A DNA stretch of 64,000 nucleotides from Micromonospora musae (GTDB lineage: Bacteria; Actinomycetota; Actinomycetes; Mycobacteriales; Micromonosporaceae), in assembly GCF_003626635.1 (NCBI RefSeq), contig NZ_RAZT01000006.1, forward strand, positions 124,001 to 188,000, written 5' to 3'. The notes below the pieces were generated by a model. It was not told the DNA's origin. It ran no database searches and saw only the letters and a list, made by a program, of their open reading frames with translations. Made by a program: the position numbers and the translations under genes. Below, piece by piece: positions 47,156 through 54,861 of the stretch; positions within the stretch are counted from its first letter, which is position 1; each line of letters begins with the position of its first letter.

Positions 47156-47986
47156 ATGCCCTTCGTCACCATCTCGCTGGCCCGGGGCAGGTCGGACCAG
47201 TATCTGGCTGCCGTATCCCAGGCGGTGCACGACGCGCTGGTCGCCGAGCTGAACATGAAACCGGACGACAACTTCCAGCTCATCCACCAGCACGAACCGG
47301 GCGAGATGGTCTTCGACCGTGGCTTCCGCGGCGGGCCACGCTCCGATGACTGGATCGTGTTCACGATCACCGACGGTATGGAACGTGGCGAACGGGCCAA
47401 GCGCAGGTTCTACTCGACGCTGGTCCGCCTGCTCGAAGAGGGTCCGGGCGTCCGTCCCGCCGACGTCTTCGTGGTCATGACCGTGACCCCGCCGGAGAAC
47501 CTCTCCTTCGCCGGCGGAGTGATCGGCACCGACGTCGCCGCCGCCGAGTCGCTGGCCGCCGCAGCGCAAGCCCCAGGCACGCGCGACACGTACACCAGGG
47601 CCGAGATGACGTACGCCGTCACCCAACTCTTCCAGAACCGCGATCGCGGCCCCATCCTCCCGATGCTGCGCGACGACGTCGTCCTCACCCTGCCCACGAC
47701 GCTGCCCTACGGCGGCCAGTTCACCGGCCCCGCCGCCTTCGACGACTTCTTCGCGAAGCTCCCGGGCGGTGGCGCCGTCTGGAAGTCGTTCCAGGTCGTC
47801 GTCGATGACGTCCTCGCCGCCGACGACCACGTCATCGCCCGACTCACCAACACGGCCGTACTCAAGGCGACCGGCAAGACCGTCGTCTTCCAGAACCTCT
47901 GGTTCTTCGGCGTCGCGGGCGGCCGCATCACCAGCGTCCAGCTCTACGCCGACACCGCCGCCACGACCAGTGGCGCAGCCGGTTGA
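47156..47986 (+). CDS. Tautomerase-NTF2/SnoaL fusion protein
   Basis: A 276-residue fusion. Residues 1-130 are a tautomerase-superfamily domain with the catalytic Pro exposed after the start Met (MPFVTISLARGRSDQ) and the typical VFVVMTVTPPENLSFAGG. Residues about 145-270 form an NTF2/SnoaL-like domain (AVTQLFQNRDRGPILPMLRD, then GQFTGPAAFDDFF). The ribosome site GAGAGGAG is strong. The two domains may perform successive steps on one substrate, or the second may bind a ligand. It is divergent from the TetR gene. Confidence 0.82.
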   Translation: MPFVTISLARGRSDQYLAAVSQAVHDALVAELNMKPDDNFQLIHQHEPGEMVFDRGFRGGPRSDDWIVFTITDGMERGERAKRRFYSTLVRLLEEGPGVRPADVFVVMTVTPPENLSFAGGVIGTDVAAAESLAAAAQAPGTRDTYTRAEMTYAVTQLFQNRDRGPILPMLRDDVVLTLPTTLPYGGQFTGPAAFDDFFAKLPGGGAVWKSFQVVVDDVLAADDHVIARLTNTAVLKATGKTVVFQNLWFFGVAGGRITSVQLYADTAATTSGAAG

Positions 47987-48107
47987 TCGTGGTCCCGCCC
48001 GCCCCGCGCTGCGCTCTCGCGCGACATCGCCACTCCCCCGGTCCATCGAGACGATCGTCGCTGGGCCCGTCGGGACACAGCACGTCAAGGAGGGCGAGAC
48101 AGCATTG

Positions 48108-48407
48108 ATGGCCCTTGCCGGGCATCGGACGAACACCATCGAGTACCTGTTGGGCAATCCAGTGACCGCCGAGAGCATGTTCGGTTACCACCCGGCGACC
48201 CTGCTCTACGCGCCGCTGCGCATCCTGGTGCACAGCGACGACGACGGCTGCGCCATCTTCACCCTGGATCAGCCGAGTGTGGCGTTCGGCGGCTTCGGCA
48301 TCCCGCAGGTCACCGAGGTCGGCATAGGCCTCGACCGCAAGGTGGCCAACCTCCTCAAGCTGATCGGTGTCGAACCGCCCGAGGTGCTGGCCGGCCCCGC
48401 CACGTGA
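48108..48407 (+). CDS. Short DUF302-like protein
   Basis: A 99-residue protein. YLLGNPVTAESMFGYHPATL and LYAPLRILVH, then FTLDQPSVAFGGFG, match the C-terminal part of DUF302 proteins; the usual N-terminal 60 residues or so are missing. AAGGAGGG lies about 15 bases upstream of the ATG, with an adjacent in-frame TTG as an alternative. It could be a truncated copy or a naturally short family member. It follows the fusion gene by 121 bases. Confidence 0.65.
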   Translation: MALAGHRTNTIEYLLGNPVTAESMFGYHPATLLYAPLRILVHSDDDGCAIFTLDQPSVAFGGFGIPQVTEVGIGLDRKVANLLKLIGVEPPEVLAGPAT

Positions 48408-48497
48408 CCCGAGCCGTTGCACGCTGTCGTCTGAATTCTCGGACCACGCGTTGCGGCCGGTCGGAGGTCAGAAATCGCCTGGGCGAGCCCGCTGGGC

Positions 48498-48866
48498 TCA
48501 GCCACCGACCTTCGCGCGCGCCGACTCGGCAGCAGCCCGGTCGGAGTAGCCGGGGTGTCGGGCGTCGATCAGATCGGCATAGGCGGTCGTTCGCGAAAGG
48601 TAGTCGACCACAAAGGGGCAGATCGCGGTGATCGTGCCTTCCCGGGCGCGGATCTCGTCCAGTACTCGCCGGACCATGGCGCCGGCCACGCCCTGGTGTT
48701 GATGACTCGACTCGACTTCGGTGTGCCGGAGGGCGTACCGGTTGGGCTTCAGGTGGGTGTAGTAGAGCCAGCCGACCAGCACGCCATCGCGATAGAGCTC
48801 GAAGCGGCCATGATCGAGGCTGTCGATCAACTCCTCCGCCACCGGCGCCTGTCCCTCACTGCTCAT
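48498..48866 (-). CDS. GNAT-family N-acetyltransferase (YjdJ-like), copy 1
   Basis: A 122-residue YjdJ-type GNAT protein (COG2388-like). HTEVESSHQHQGVAGAMVRR is the acetyl-CoA loop and ITAICPFVVDYLSR the family C-terminal motif. GGAAGG precedes the ATG. Two paralogues lie at 50168-50641 and 50676-51164 on the same strand, with an oxidoreductase gene between. Substrate unknown. Confidence 0.87.
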   Translation of the reverse strand: MSSEGQAPVAEELIDSLDHGRFELYRDGVLVGWLYYTHLKPNRYALRHTEVESSHQHQGVAGAMVRRVLDEIRAREGTITAICPFVVDYLSRTTAYADLIDARHPGYSDRAAAESARAKVGG

Positions 48867-48916
48867 CGGCTCACCTTCCCAACGTGTAGTTACGCCGCAC
48901 GATCAGACGGCTCGGT

Positions 48917-48996
48917 TCGGACCTTGAGGTCCGAGCATGGCTGCCGGCTGCCCGCTATGCACGGCGCGAGCGCCGCATCTTTGGACCAAATGGTCC
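48917..48996. repeat. Two short palindromes between GNAT copy 1 and the oxidoreductase
   Basis: TCGGACC and GGTCCGA (48917-48934) form a 7-bp stem with a TTGA loop, a possible terminator for the oxidoreductase gene. GGACCA-AA-TGGTCC (48983-48996) is a 14-base palindrome that recurs in related form at 51602-51615 and 51743-51756. Confidence 0.5.
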
Positions 48997-49038
48997 CTTG
49001 ACCGGGTCCACGCGGGCCCGGTTGCCGCCTGTGAACCC

Positions 49039-49983
49039 TCATGGGCGAACGCGGATGATCGTCTTCCCCCTGGTCCGCTCGGTCGGATTGAGGGCGGCCA
49101 CGGCACCATCGAGGGTGGCGACGGTTCCGATGTTCGTCCGCACGCGCCCGTCCCGGACCCGCCGGGCGATCTCACCCAGCTGGACGCGGTCGGACACGAC
49201 AACGAAGTCGATTGCCCGGCCGTCAGCAGGCCGCACCTCCGGCGGTCCGGTGACCGTCACCAGCGTCCCTCCGGCTCGAACCAGACCCGCGGACCGCTTC
49301 TGGATGTCGCCACCGAGAACATCGAAGACGAGATCGACTTCGCCGACGTCTTCCAGGGTGTCGTTGTCGAGGTCGACGAACTCGTGGACACCGAAGTCGA
49401 CTGCGGTCTGTTGGCCGCTGGCACGTCCGGTGCCGATGACGTAGGCGCCGGCCTGCCGAGCGAGCTGCGTCGCCATCGAACCGACCACGCCGGCCGCGCC
49501 GTGCACCAGGACGCTCTGCCCCTCCAGGAGGTGGCCGTGATCGAACAGCCCCTGCCACGCAGTCAGGCCGGCCATCGCGACGCCGGCACCCACCGTGAAG
49601 TCAACGTCGCCCGGCAGCGGGGCAAGGTTGCGCGCCTCGACGACGACGTACTCCGCGAGCGTGCCGTCGCGGGTCCAGTCCGTAAGGCCGAACACCCGCT
49701 GTCCCACCGACAACCCGGTTGCTCCGTAGCTGAGCGCGGTGACCACCCCGGCCACCTCGTGGCCGGGGATCGACGGCGTCCGGTCACGGCCGAGGCGGTC
49801 GATCCAGGTCGAGGGCCACTCCAGCTCATCGCCGGTGAATCCAGACGAATGAACTTCGACGACGACATCGCCGTAGTTCGCGCCCTCAAGACTGGCGAGC
49901 CTCGCCGCGTCCGGCTCGGGCCGCTCCACCAGCCTCATCCCGGCCGTCCCGGCGGCCCGGTCCGTCACCACGATCGCTTTCAT
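49039..49983 (-). CDS. Zinc-free MDR/quinone oxidoreductase
   Basis: A 314-residue medium-chain reductase of the NADPH:quinone oxidoreductase type. N-terminal GroES-like domain with IPGHEVAGVV, Rossmann domain with LVHGAAGVVGS, and no structural zinc Cys cluster. The enzyme probably reduces enones, quinones or aldehydes with NADPH. The C-terminus GRVRTNIGTVATLDGAVAAL has a decayed second copy at 50078-50161. It sits inside the GNAT cluster. Confidence 0.9.
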   Translation of the reverse strand: MKAIVVTDRAAGTAGMRLVERPEPDAARLASLEGANYGDVVVEVHSSGFTGDELEWPSTWIDRLGRDRTPSIPGHEVAGVVTALSYGATGLSVGQRVFGLTDWTRDGTLAEYVVVEARNLAPLPGDVDFTVGAGVAMAGLTAWQGLFDHGHLLEGQSVLVHGAAGVVGSMATQLARQAGAYVIGTGRASGQQTAVDFGVHEFVDLDNDTLEDVGEVDLVFDVLGGDIQKRSAGLVRAGGTLVTVTGPPEVRPADGRAIDFVVVSDRVQLGEIARRVRDGRVRTNIGTVATLDGAVAALNPTERTRGKTIIRVRP

Positions 49984-50077
49984 CTGAACGCCACTCCGAA
50001 TCAGTCCTCGTCCACCCCGTTACGACACAACAGGGGTGCTGCTGTCTGCGCGTCATGACCGACCGCTGTTCACGGTC

Positions 50078-50161
50078 TCGCCCTCGACCGGCCCGGTTGA
50101 AGACGGCGACGGCATCGTCGAGGGTCGCGACGTTGCCGATCTTCGTCAGCAGTCGCCCGCT
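50078..50161 (-). pseudogene. Decayed C-terminal fragment of a second quinone oxidoreductase
   Basis: Translated on the minus strand the segment reads GRLLTKIGNVATLDDAVAVF, aligning with GRVRTNIGTVATLDGAVAAL of the intact gene just downstream. About 27 residues of homology remain; a stop codon precedes it (the stop of GNAT copy 2) and no start exists. It points to a tandem duplication of an oxidoreductase gene followed by deletion. Confidence 0.8.
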
Positions 50162-50167
50162 GGACGA

Positions 50168-50641
50168 CTACGTCATGTCCTTCTCGAACGCGGTGAGCTC
50201 CTCGCCATGGTCGCCCGCTGCGCGTTCGCGCTGGGGGTAGGCGCCGGCACCGGGATGGACCTTGTCGATGAGGTCGAGGTACTGCGGGTTACGGGCAATG
50301 AACCTACCGACGACCGGGCAGATGATGGTGATCTTCTTCCCGCTCTCGCGGATCTCGTTCAGCACGCGAGCGACGAGCTCCGTGGCCACCCGGTTGCGCC
50401 GGTAGGCGGGGTCGACCCAGGTCGTCAGCAGCACGACACGGCCACCCACGAACCGGTACTGGAGCTCGGCGATCGCTTCGGCGCCGAGGGCGGCGATCCA
50501 GCGACCGCGCTCCACGTCGTTGATGACATCGAGCTCCCAGCTGGATTCCACCTCGCTGAGACTTGTCTCGTTCAGAGCGGCGATGACCGCCGCGTTGTTC
50601 TCTTCCCGGGTGGCCGCCTCGGCCTCGAGATCGATCGCCAT
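50168..50641 (-). CDS. GNAT-family N-acetyltransferase (YjdJ-like), copy 2
   Basis: A 157-residue GNAT protein with TTWVDPAYRRNRVATELVAR and ITIICPVVGRFIARNPQYLD. It resembles copies 1 and 3 in the last 60 residues or so but has an extra N-terminal helix and a charged tail. The ATG at 50641 has AGGAAGC upstream; a GTG two codons earlier is an alternative. Its stop codon abuts the oxidoreductase remnant. Confidence 0.86.
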   Translation of the reverse strand: MAIDLEAEAATREENNAAVIAALNETSLSEVESSWELDVINDVERGRWIAALGAEAIAELQYRFVGGRVVLLTTWVDPAYRRNRVATELVARVLNEIRESGKKITIICPVVGRFIARNPQYLDLIDKVHPGAGAYPQRERAAGDHGEELTAFEKDMT

Positions 50642-50675
50642 TGTCACGCTTCCTGTCGGGGTGCTAAAGGTGGGT

Positions 50676-51164
50676 TCAGGACGAATGGGTGCGACGCAGG
50701 GTTACTCCCGGATGCTGAGGGTCGACGAGGTCGGCGTACTCGGGGTTGTGCTCGATGAACGTGCGGACGATCGGGCACAGGATGGTGACCGTCTTACCTT
50801 GCCCGCGCGCGTCGTCCAGGACGTGTCGGATCAACTCGGTGGCGATGCCCTGTTCGCGGAACTCGGAGAGCACGGAGGTGCCGAGCAGCACGAGTCGGTC
50901 GTCTCCGGCGACGCTGTAGGTCAGCCCGGCCACCTCCCGGCCCCCGACGAGGGCGTCGTAGGTGCCGAGTCTCTCGTTCTTGACGACCTGCAAGTCGAGC
51001 GCGGGGGTACGGGGATCATCGATTACCTCGTCGATGAGGACGGCTTGGTCCTGACTGAGGATGTCTTCCTCGTCGGGGTGTCCGGCCCCGTCGGAATACC
51101 CGAGGGCGTGGCGGGTCGGCTCGATGGGGTTGGTCATGGGGGGTACGCCTTCGGTGCTGGTCAT
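50676..51164 (-). CDS. GNAT-family N-acetyltransferase (YjdJ-like), copy 3
   Basis: A 162-residue GNAT protein with GTSVLSEFREQGIATELIRH and VTILCPIVRTFIEHNPEYAD, about 35 bases upstream of copy 2 on the same strand; the two are probably co-transcribed. A start at 51164 or 51137 is possible. All three copies keep the CP(I/V/F)V motif that marks this family. Confidence 0.86.
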   Translation of the reverse strand: MTSTEGVPPMTNPIEPTRHALGYSDGAGHPDEEDILSQDQAVLIDEVIDDPRTPALDLQVVKNERLGTYDALVGGREVAGLTYSVAGDDRLVLLGTSVLSEFREQGIATELIRHVLDDARGQGKTVTILCPIVRTFIEHNPEYADLVDPQHPGVTLRRTHSS

Positions 51165-52533
51165 CGGGTCACTTTCAAATCGTGGCGGTAGTCGTACGCG
51201 CCCAGTTGCATGTCATCGACGGGAGATGAAGGCGCAGTCGTCGACGCGCTGACTTCTCTTGCGAGGCGGCAATCGCGCTTCGTCGTACCGGGTCCGCATG
51301 AGCGATGGCGCATGATCGCCTCTCCCCTCCCTCCGCCCGGTCGGCGTGGAGGCGTCAGCCGAGGCCGGGCCGGTGTCGGCACCTGTGGCGGTGGGACCGG
51401 CGCAGCTGTCATCGAGTCGTTCCTCGCATCGTTGGATCACCTCGCGCTGCGACCGGGAGTCGCCGGGCACCGATGTCGCCCAGTTGTCCGGATTTGAGTC
51501 CGCCCGAGTCGCGGGACGCGATGACGATCGCCGCCCTGATGCGTGAACGACGACTACTCGCTCATCCATCAACCGGAGATCGCCGCAATCGTAGCTGCAA
51601 CGGACTTGATGGTCCAATCTAGCTCCGGCTAGAACGAGTTCAACCGGCAGCCACTTGACCCATAGCACCTGCGCATCCAGCGAGCTTCCGCGTGCGGCAA
51701 CGGCCCCAAAGGTCGAGCGGTTCTTGCAACGCACCGGTAACTGGACTGTTTGGTCCGCGACGACTGACCTGCGGAGGCGGCGGCCAGTGTCATGCCCGAC
51801 GCCAGGAGGGTTCGATGGGACCGGCTCCCGCCGCCGAGGATGTTGTCGACGGCCAGCCGGTCGACGCGGTGGACATCCTGCCGATCAAACGCTGCCGTCT
51901 CGGTCGACGTCCTTTACCGGAGTGGCCCAGCACCCACCCGCCTCCGCTCCGCAAATTCGGCCGCGTACCGAGAAACCGCTCGAAAAGCCCCGCTTTCGAC
52001 GCCAAGTACCGGCAAGAGCACGTACCGGAGCAACCCAAAGCCGAGGGCGCATGCGGCCCGGAGGAGGCGGTTGCGCCGCTTATGCCTCAATCGACGTCAA
52101 GTCCGTGTGCCCACGCCCAGGAAGCCGCCGGCCCAGCATCGAAGGCACGCGAGAAGCGAACGAGGACCCGCCGAACTCGCGACGGAGCGGGGATCAGAAT
52201 CCACGCAGGTGACTGAACCCGGGAGATATGGGAAATGAATGATCCGACGGCAGCAAAGCCAGCCATAGGCGCCGCGTCCACCTCATGACCCGCTCGGGCG
52301 GCACCGCGGGCGAACCGATAGATAATGCGTGAACGTGCCTCCGCAGCCCGTAATACATGACGACTGCGCGCGCCACGGCCAGGGAGCATAGTCGACGTTT
52401 GATTCGTCCCGCTCCGCCTTCCGTCAAACAATTCCTGAGGTTCGTGTGCGCAACTAACGTGGTGTCATCCCTTCCAGCCAGGTCGGCCGGTGCGGACAGC
52501 CAAGGGACCTGGATGCATCGAATCGGAGGCAGC
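51165..52533. other. Long gene-poor region with a recurring 14-base palindrome
   Basis: About 1.37 kb without a convincing gene. Several open frames of 80-185 codons exist but none has a recognisable domain or good coding bias, and local GC is uneven. GGACTTGATGGTCC (51602-51615) and GGACTGTTTGGTCC (51743-51756) resemble the palindrome at 48983-48996. It may be a graveyard of decayed genes. Confidence 0.45.
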
Positions 52534-53439
52534 ATGGACAACTGGTTCATCTCAGAGGCGGTGTCACGAAGTGCAGAATCCGAAACGGATCGGCAAAGGC
52601 TCGCGGCCCTGGTAGATCCAGAGGTGTGCAAGGCCGACCCGGCGGGTGGGGGCTCGCCGAGCGACGCAGCCATCCTCAACTTCGCGCTCAATCTCGAATA
52701 TCTCGAAGCCGAGTTCTACCTCCGCGCGACGACGGGATCCGGGCTTCCTGACGAGATGACTACCGGCACCGGGGTCCGCGGCGAGGTGTCCGGCGGAGGA
52801 TCAGTCAACTTCAGCAGCAACTTCGTGCAGAGGTTCGCGAAGGAGATCGCCGCCGACGAGATGCAGCACGTCGCCTTCCTGCGATCCGCGCTCGGCGATT
52901 CCGCTGTTGCTCGTCCCGCGATTTCACTGGATACGAGCTTCACCGCGGCCGCGACCGCCGCTGGCCTGATCAAGCAAGGCGAAAGCTTTGACCCGTACGC
53001 GAACGACCTGAACTTCCTCTTTGCGGCGTTCCTCTTCGAAGACGTAGGAGTCTCGGCCTTCAAAGGATCCGCGTCACTTTTGTCGAACAAAACGTACCTT
53101 GATGCGGCCGCCGGCCTGTTGGCCACCGAGGCATACCACGCCGGGATCGTCCGATCCGCTCTCTACAGCGTCGGACTTACCGACGACGCCGTATTCGACT
53201 CGGTGCAGAAGCTCTCCGACGCGCGTAACAGTCTCGATGGTCCGGCGGACGACGACCAGGGGGTCGGGACGGCGGCAGACCCGAATTTCATCCCCACGGA
53301 TGAGAACGGGATGTGCTACGGCCGAACGGCCCAGTCCGTTCTGAACATCGTCTACCTGAGCCCGACCCCGGCGACTTCGGGTGGCTTCTACCCAGCCGGC
53401 CTGAACGGCGAGATCGTGATGAGCGCCGGAGCCGCCTGA
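52534..53439 (+). CDS. Ferritin-like desiccation-related protein (PCC13-62 type)
   Basis: A 301-residue ferritin-like four-helix protein. The helices carry NLEYLEAEFY, DEMQHVAFLR, FEDVGVSAFKG and TEAYHAGIVR, giving the Glu and Glu-x-x-His ligands of a di-iron site. Plant homologues are desiccation-related (PCC13-62). GGAGG precedes the ATG. Third-position GC is visibly lower than in its neighbours, hinting at acquisition. It may bind iron or serve in stress protection; no signal peptide is seen. Confidence 0.83.
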   Translation: MDNWFISEAVSRSAESETDRQRLAALVDPEVCKADPAGGGSPSDAAILNFALNLEYLEAEFYLRATTGSGLPDEMTTGTGVRGEVSGGGSVNFSSNFVQRFAKEIAADEMQHVAFLRSALGDSAVARPAISLDTSFTAAATAAGLIKQGESFDPYANDLNFLFAAFLFEDVGVSAFKGSASLLSNKTYLDAAAGLLATEAYHAGIVRSALYSVGLTDDAVFDSVQKLSDARNSLDGPADDDQGVGTAADPNFIPTDENGMCYGRTAQSVLNIVYLSPTPATSGGFYPAGLNGEIVMSAGAA

Positions 53440-53817
53440 GCGGGGGTGTAAAAAGATCTGTTGTGGACGATGTGGCGAGATGAAGCCTGCCGGCAGGTCC
53501 GGAGCGGGTGGCGCGGCGTCCGCGCGTCGCGGCTACCCCTCCGACCTGACCGCTGCCCAGTGATCGCATGCCCTACGAAGTGCCTACACGATCACCCCGA
53601 TCCGGCATGATCCGCCGACCAGGGCATCACCGGCCGACTGATCGAATAAACCCGCGCAGGGCCGCGACGGCCGGCATGGCCGGCCACATCGCCCGCGGCA
53701 AACCGGCACGCCGTCAAACCCGCCGCACCGTCGCCTACGCCTGATCAACCCCATCCCATACACGCTCCGGTTAGGATCCGTGACATCGTCGGGAGCCGAG
53801 CCGTGCAGGAGCAGCCG
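53440..53817. other. Intergenic region without a gene
   Basis: About 380 bases with no recognisable gene. A GCCGGC-ATG-GCCGGC palindrome occurs near 53675. A basic open frame ending KPARRQTRRTVAYA on the plus strand has no start or family match. Confidence 0.4.
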
Positions 53818-54279
53818 ATGATCATCGATGCGACGCTCGCCCGGATCAACGAAGGGGTGCAGTTGCACCATCATCAGGGCCGGCGTGCGGCTGCGCGCGA
53901 CGTGTTCACGCAGATCTGGGACGAGATCGGCGGAGAGCAGGGCGACCCGTTGCACGTGTGCGTCCTCGCGCACTCGATGGCCGATGTGCAGGACGACGTC
54001 CACCAGGAGTTGGCCTGGGATCTACGGGCGTTGGCGGCGGCCGATCTGCTCACCGACGCCCGGGTCACTCAGGCCGGCGTGACCCTGCCGGTGGCCGGCC
54101 TGTATCCGTCGTTGCACCTGAACCTGGCAGAGTGCTATCGCAAGCTCGGCGACCTCGACCGTGCCCGCGAGTACCTCCAGCGTGCGCAGGCGGGGATCGG
54201 CGCGCTCGGCGATGACGAGTACGCGCAGCTGATCAGGGGCGGTCTCGATCGGGTGGCGCAGCAGCTGGCCGGCGAGTAG
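53818..54279 (+). CDS. TPR-like helical protein
   Basis: A 153-residue all-helical protein. LHLNLAECYRKLGDLDRARE is a clear TPR-type helix pair, preceded by helical stretches (ARDVFTQIWDEIG and QDDVHQELAWDLRALAAADL). It probably mediates protein contacts; no catalytic motif is visible. The ATG at 53818 has CAGGAG upstream; a GTG at 53803 is an alternative. Partner unknown. Confidence 0.75.
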   Translation: MIIDATLARINEGVQLHHHQGRRAAARDVFTQIWDEIGGEQGDPLHVCVLAHSMADVQDDVHQELAWDLRALAAADLLTDARVTQAGVTLPVAGLYPSLHLNLAECYRKLGDLDRAREYLQRAQAGIGALGDDEYAQLIRGGLDRVAQQLAGE

Positions 54280-54379
54280 GCGTACCGCTGCCGACGAGAC
54301 CGCCGGCAGCCGGCGGCGGTCGCCGGGCAGGATCCCGGATCAGCCGGCGGCTTCCCGTGCGGACGGCGTGAAGCGCCGT

Positions 54380-54460
54380 TTACCAGTCCAGCGGCGCGGC
54401 GAGGAACGGCGCGTCGTCGGGCGCCGTCCTGCGCGCCGCCAGCACGGCCGTGGCCGTCTG
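54380..54460 (-). pseudogene. Duplicated 3' fragment of the SDR gene
   Basis: Minus-strand translation gives QTATAVLAARRTAPDDAPFL and then AAPLDW plus stop, matching the last 26 residues of the SDR at 45427-46197. Nucleotide identity is about 95% over 80 bases, and similarity continues for about 20 bases past the stop. Upstream of this scrap the sequence changes abruptly into an unrelated plus-strand reading frame. Confidence 0.88.
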
Positions 54461-54579
54461 AAGACGAAATCCTTCGCCGGTACGGTCTGCGCCCGTCCGC
54501 CGCCGATCTGCCTCGCATCCGCGAAATACCGCTGCAAGCTCAGGAAGACCGTGAGCAGCATGACCAGGACACGGAGCTC

Positions 54580-54861
54580 ATGAAGCTGTGCTGTCTGCAG
54601 CTGTTCAACGCCGGCCAACTGGGCGACGTGCTCGTCATCTGGCAGGCCAAGGAATCGAGCTGGAATGCCCACTGCTCGATCGACGTTCAACTGCTCTGCG
54701 GAGCAGGGTTGGACGCCACCAGGGCGTACCTGGAGGCTGACGGCTCGGCGCAGGCTGTAGAAGCGCTCCGCTACCTACTGGACTGCGAAGCCGCCGGCGA
54801 CTTCGTCGGCTTCTCGGTAGTGGAGGAATCCCGCTGGAGGGCCAACTACTACCTGGGCTGA
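54580..54861 (+). CDS. Hypothetical protein, probably 5'-truncated
   Basis: A 93-residue frame starting MKLCCLQLFNAGQLGDVLVI. The same frame reads well upstream (EILRRYGLRPSAADLPRIRE) to the edge of the SDR fragment but has no start codon there, so the original N-terminus appears lost at that junction. GGAG lies near the ATG at 54580, so a short product may still be made. Family unknown; the helical pattern and LDATRAYLEADG fit a regulatory or antitoxin-like protein, without proof. It overlaps the end of the HelD gene by 13 bases. Confidence 0.6.
   Translation: MKLCCLQLFNAGQLGDVLVIWQAKESSWNAHCSIDVQLLCGAGLDATRAYLEADGSAQAVEALRYLLDCEAAGDFVGFSVVEESRWRANYYLG

Noticed and set aside
51213..51734. 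Possible 173-residue minus-strand gene upstream of the GNAT cluster
   Set aside because: No domain, Arg/Ser-rich sequence and overlapping frames of equal quality; probably non-coding or decayed.
53577..53757. Basic C-terminal-like frame that might be a transposase end
   Set aside because: No conserved transposase motif, no inverted-repeat ends and no start codon.
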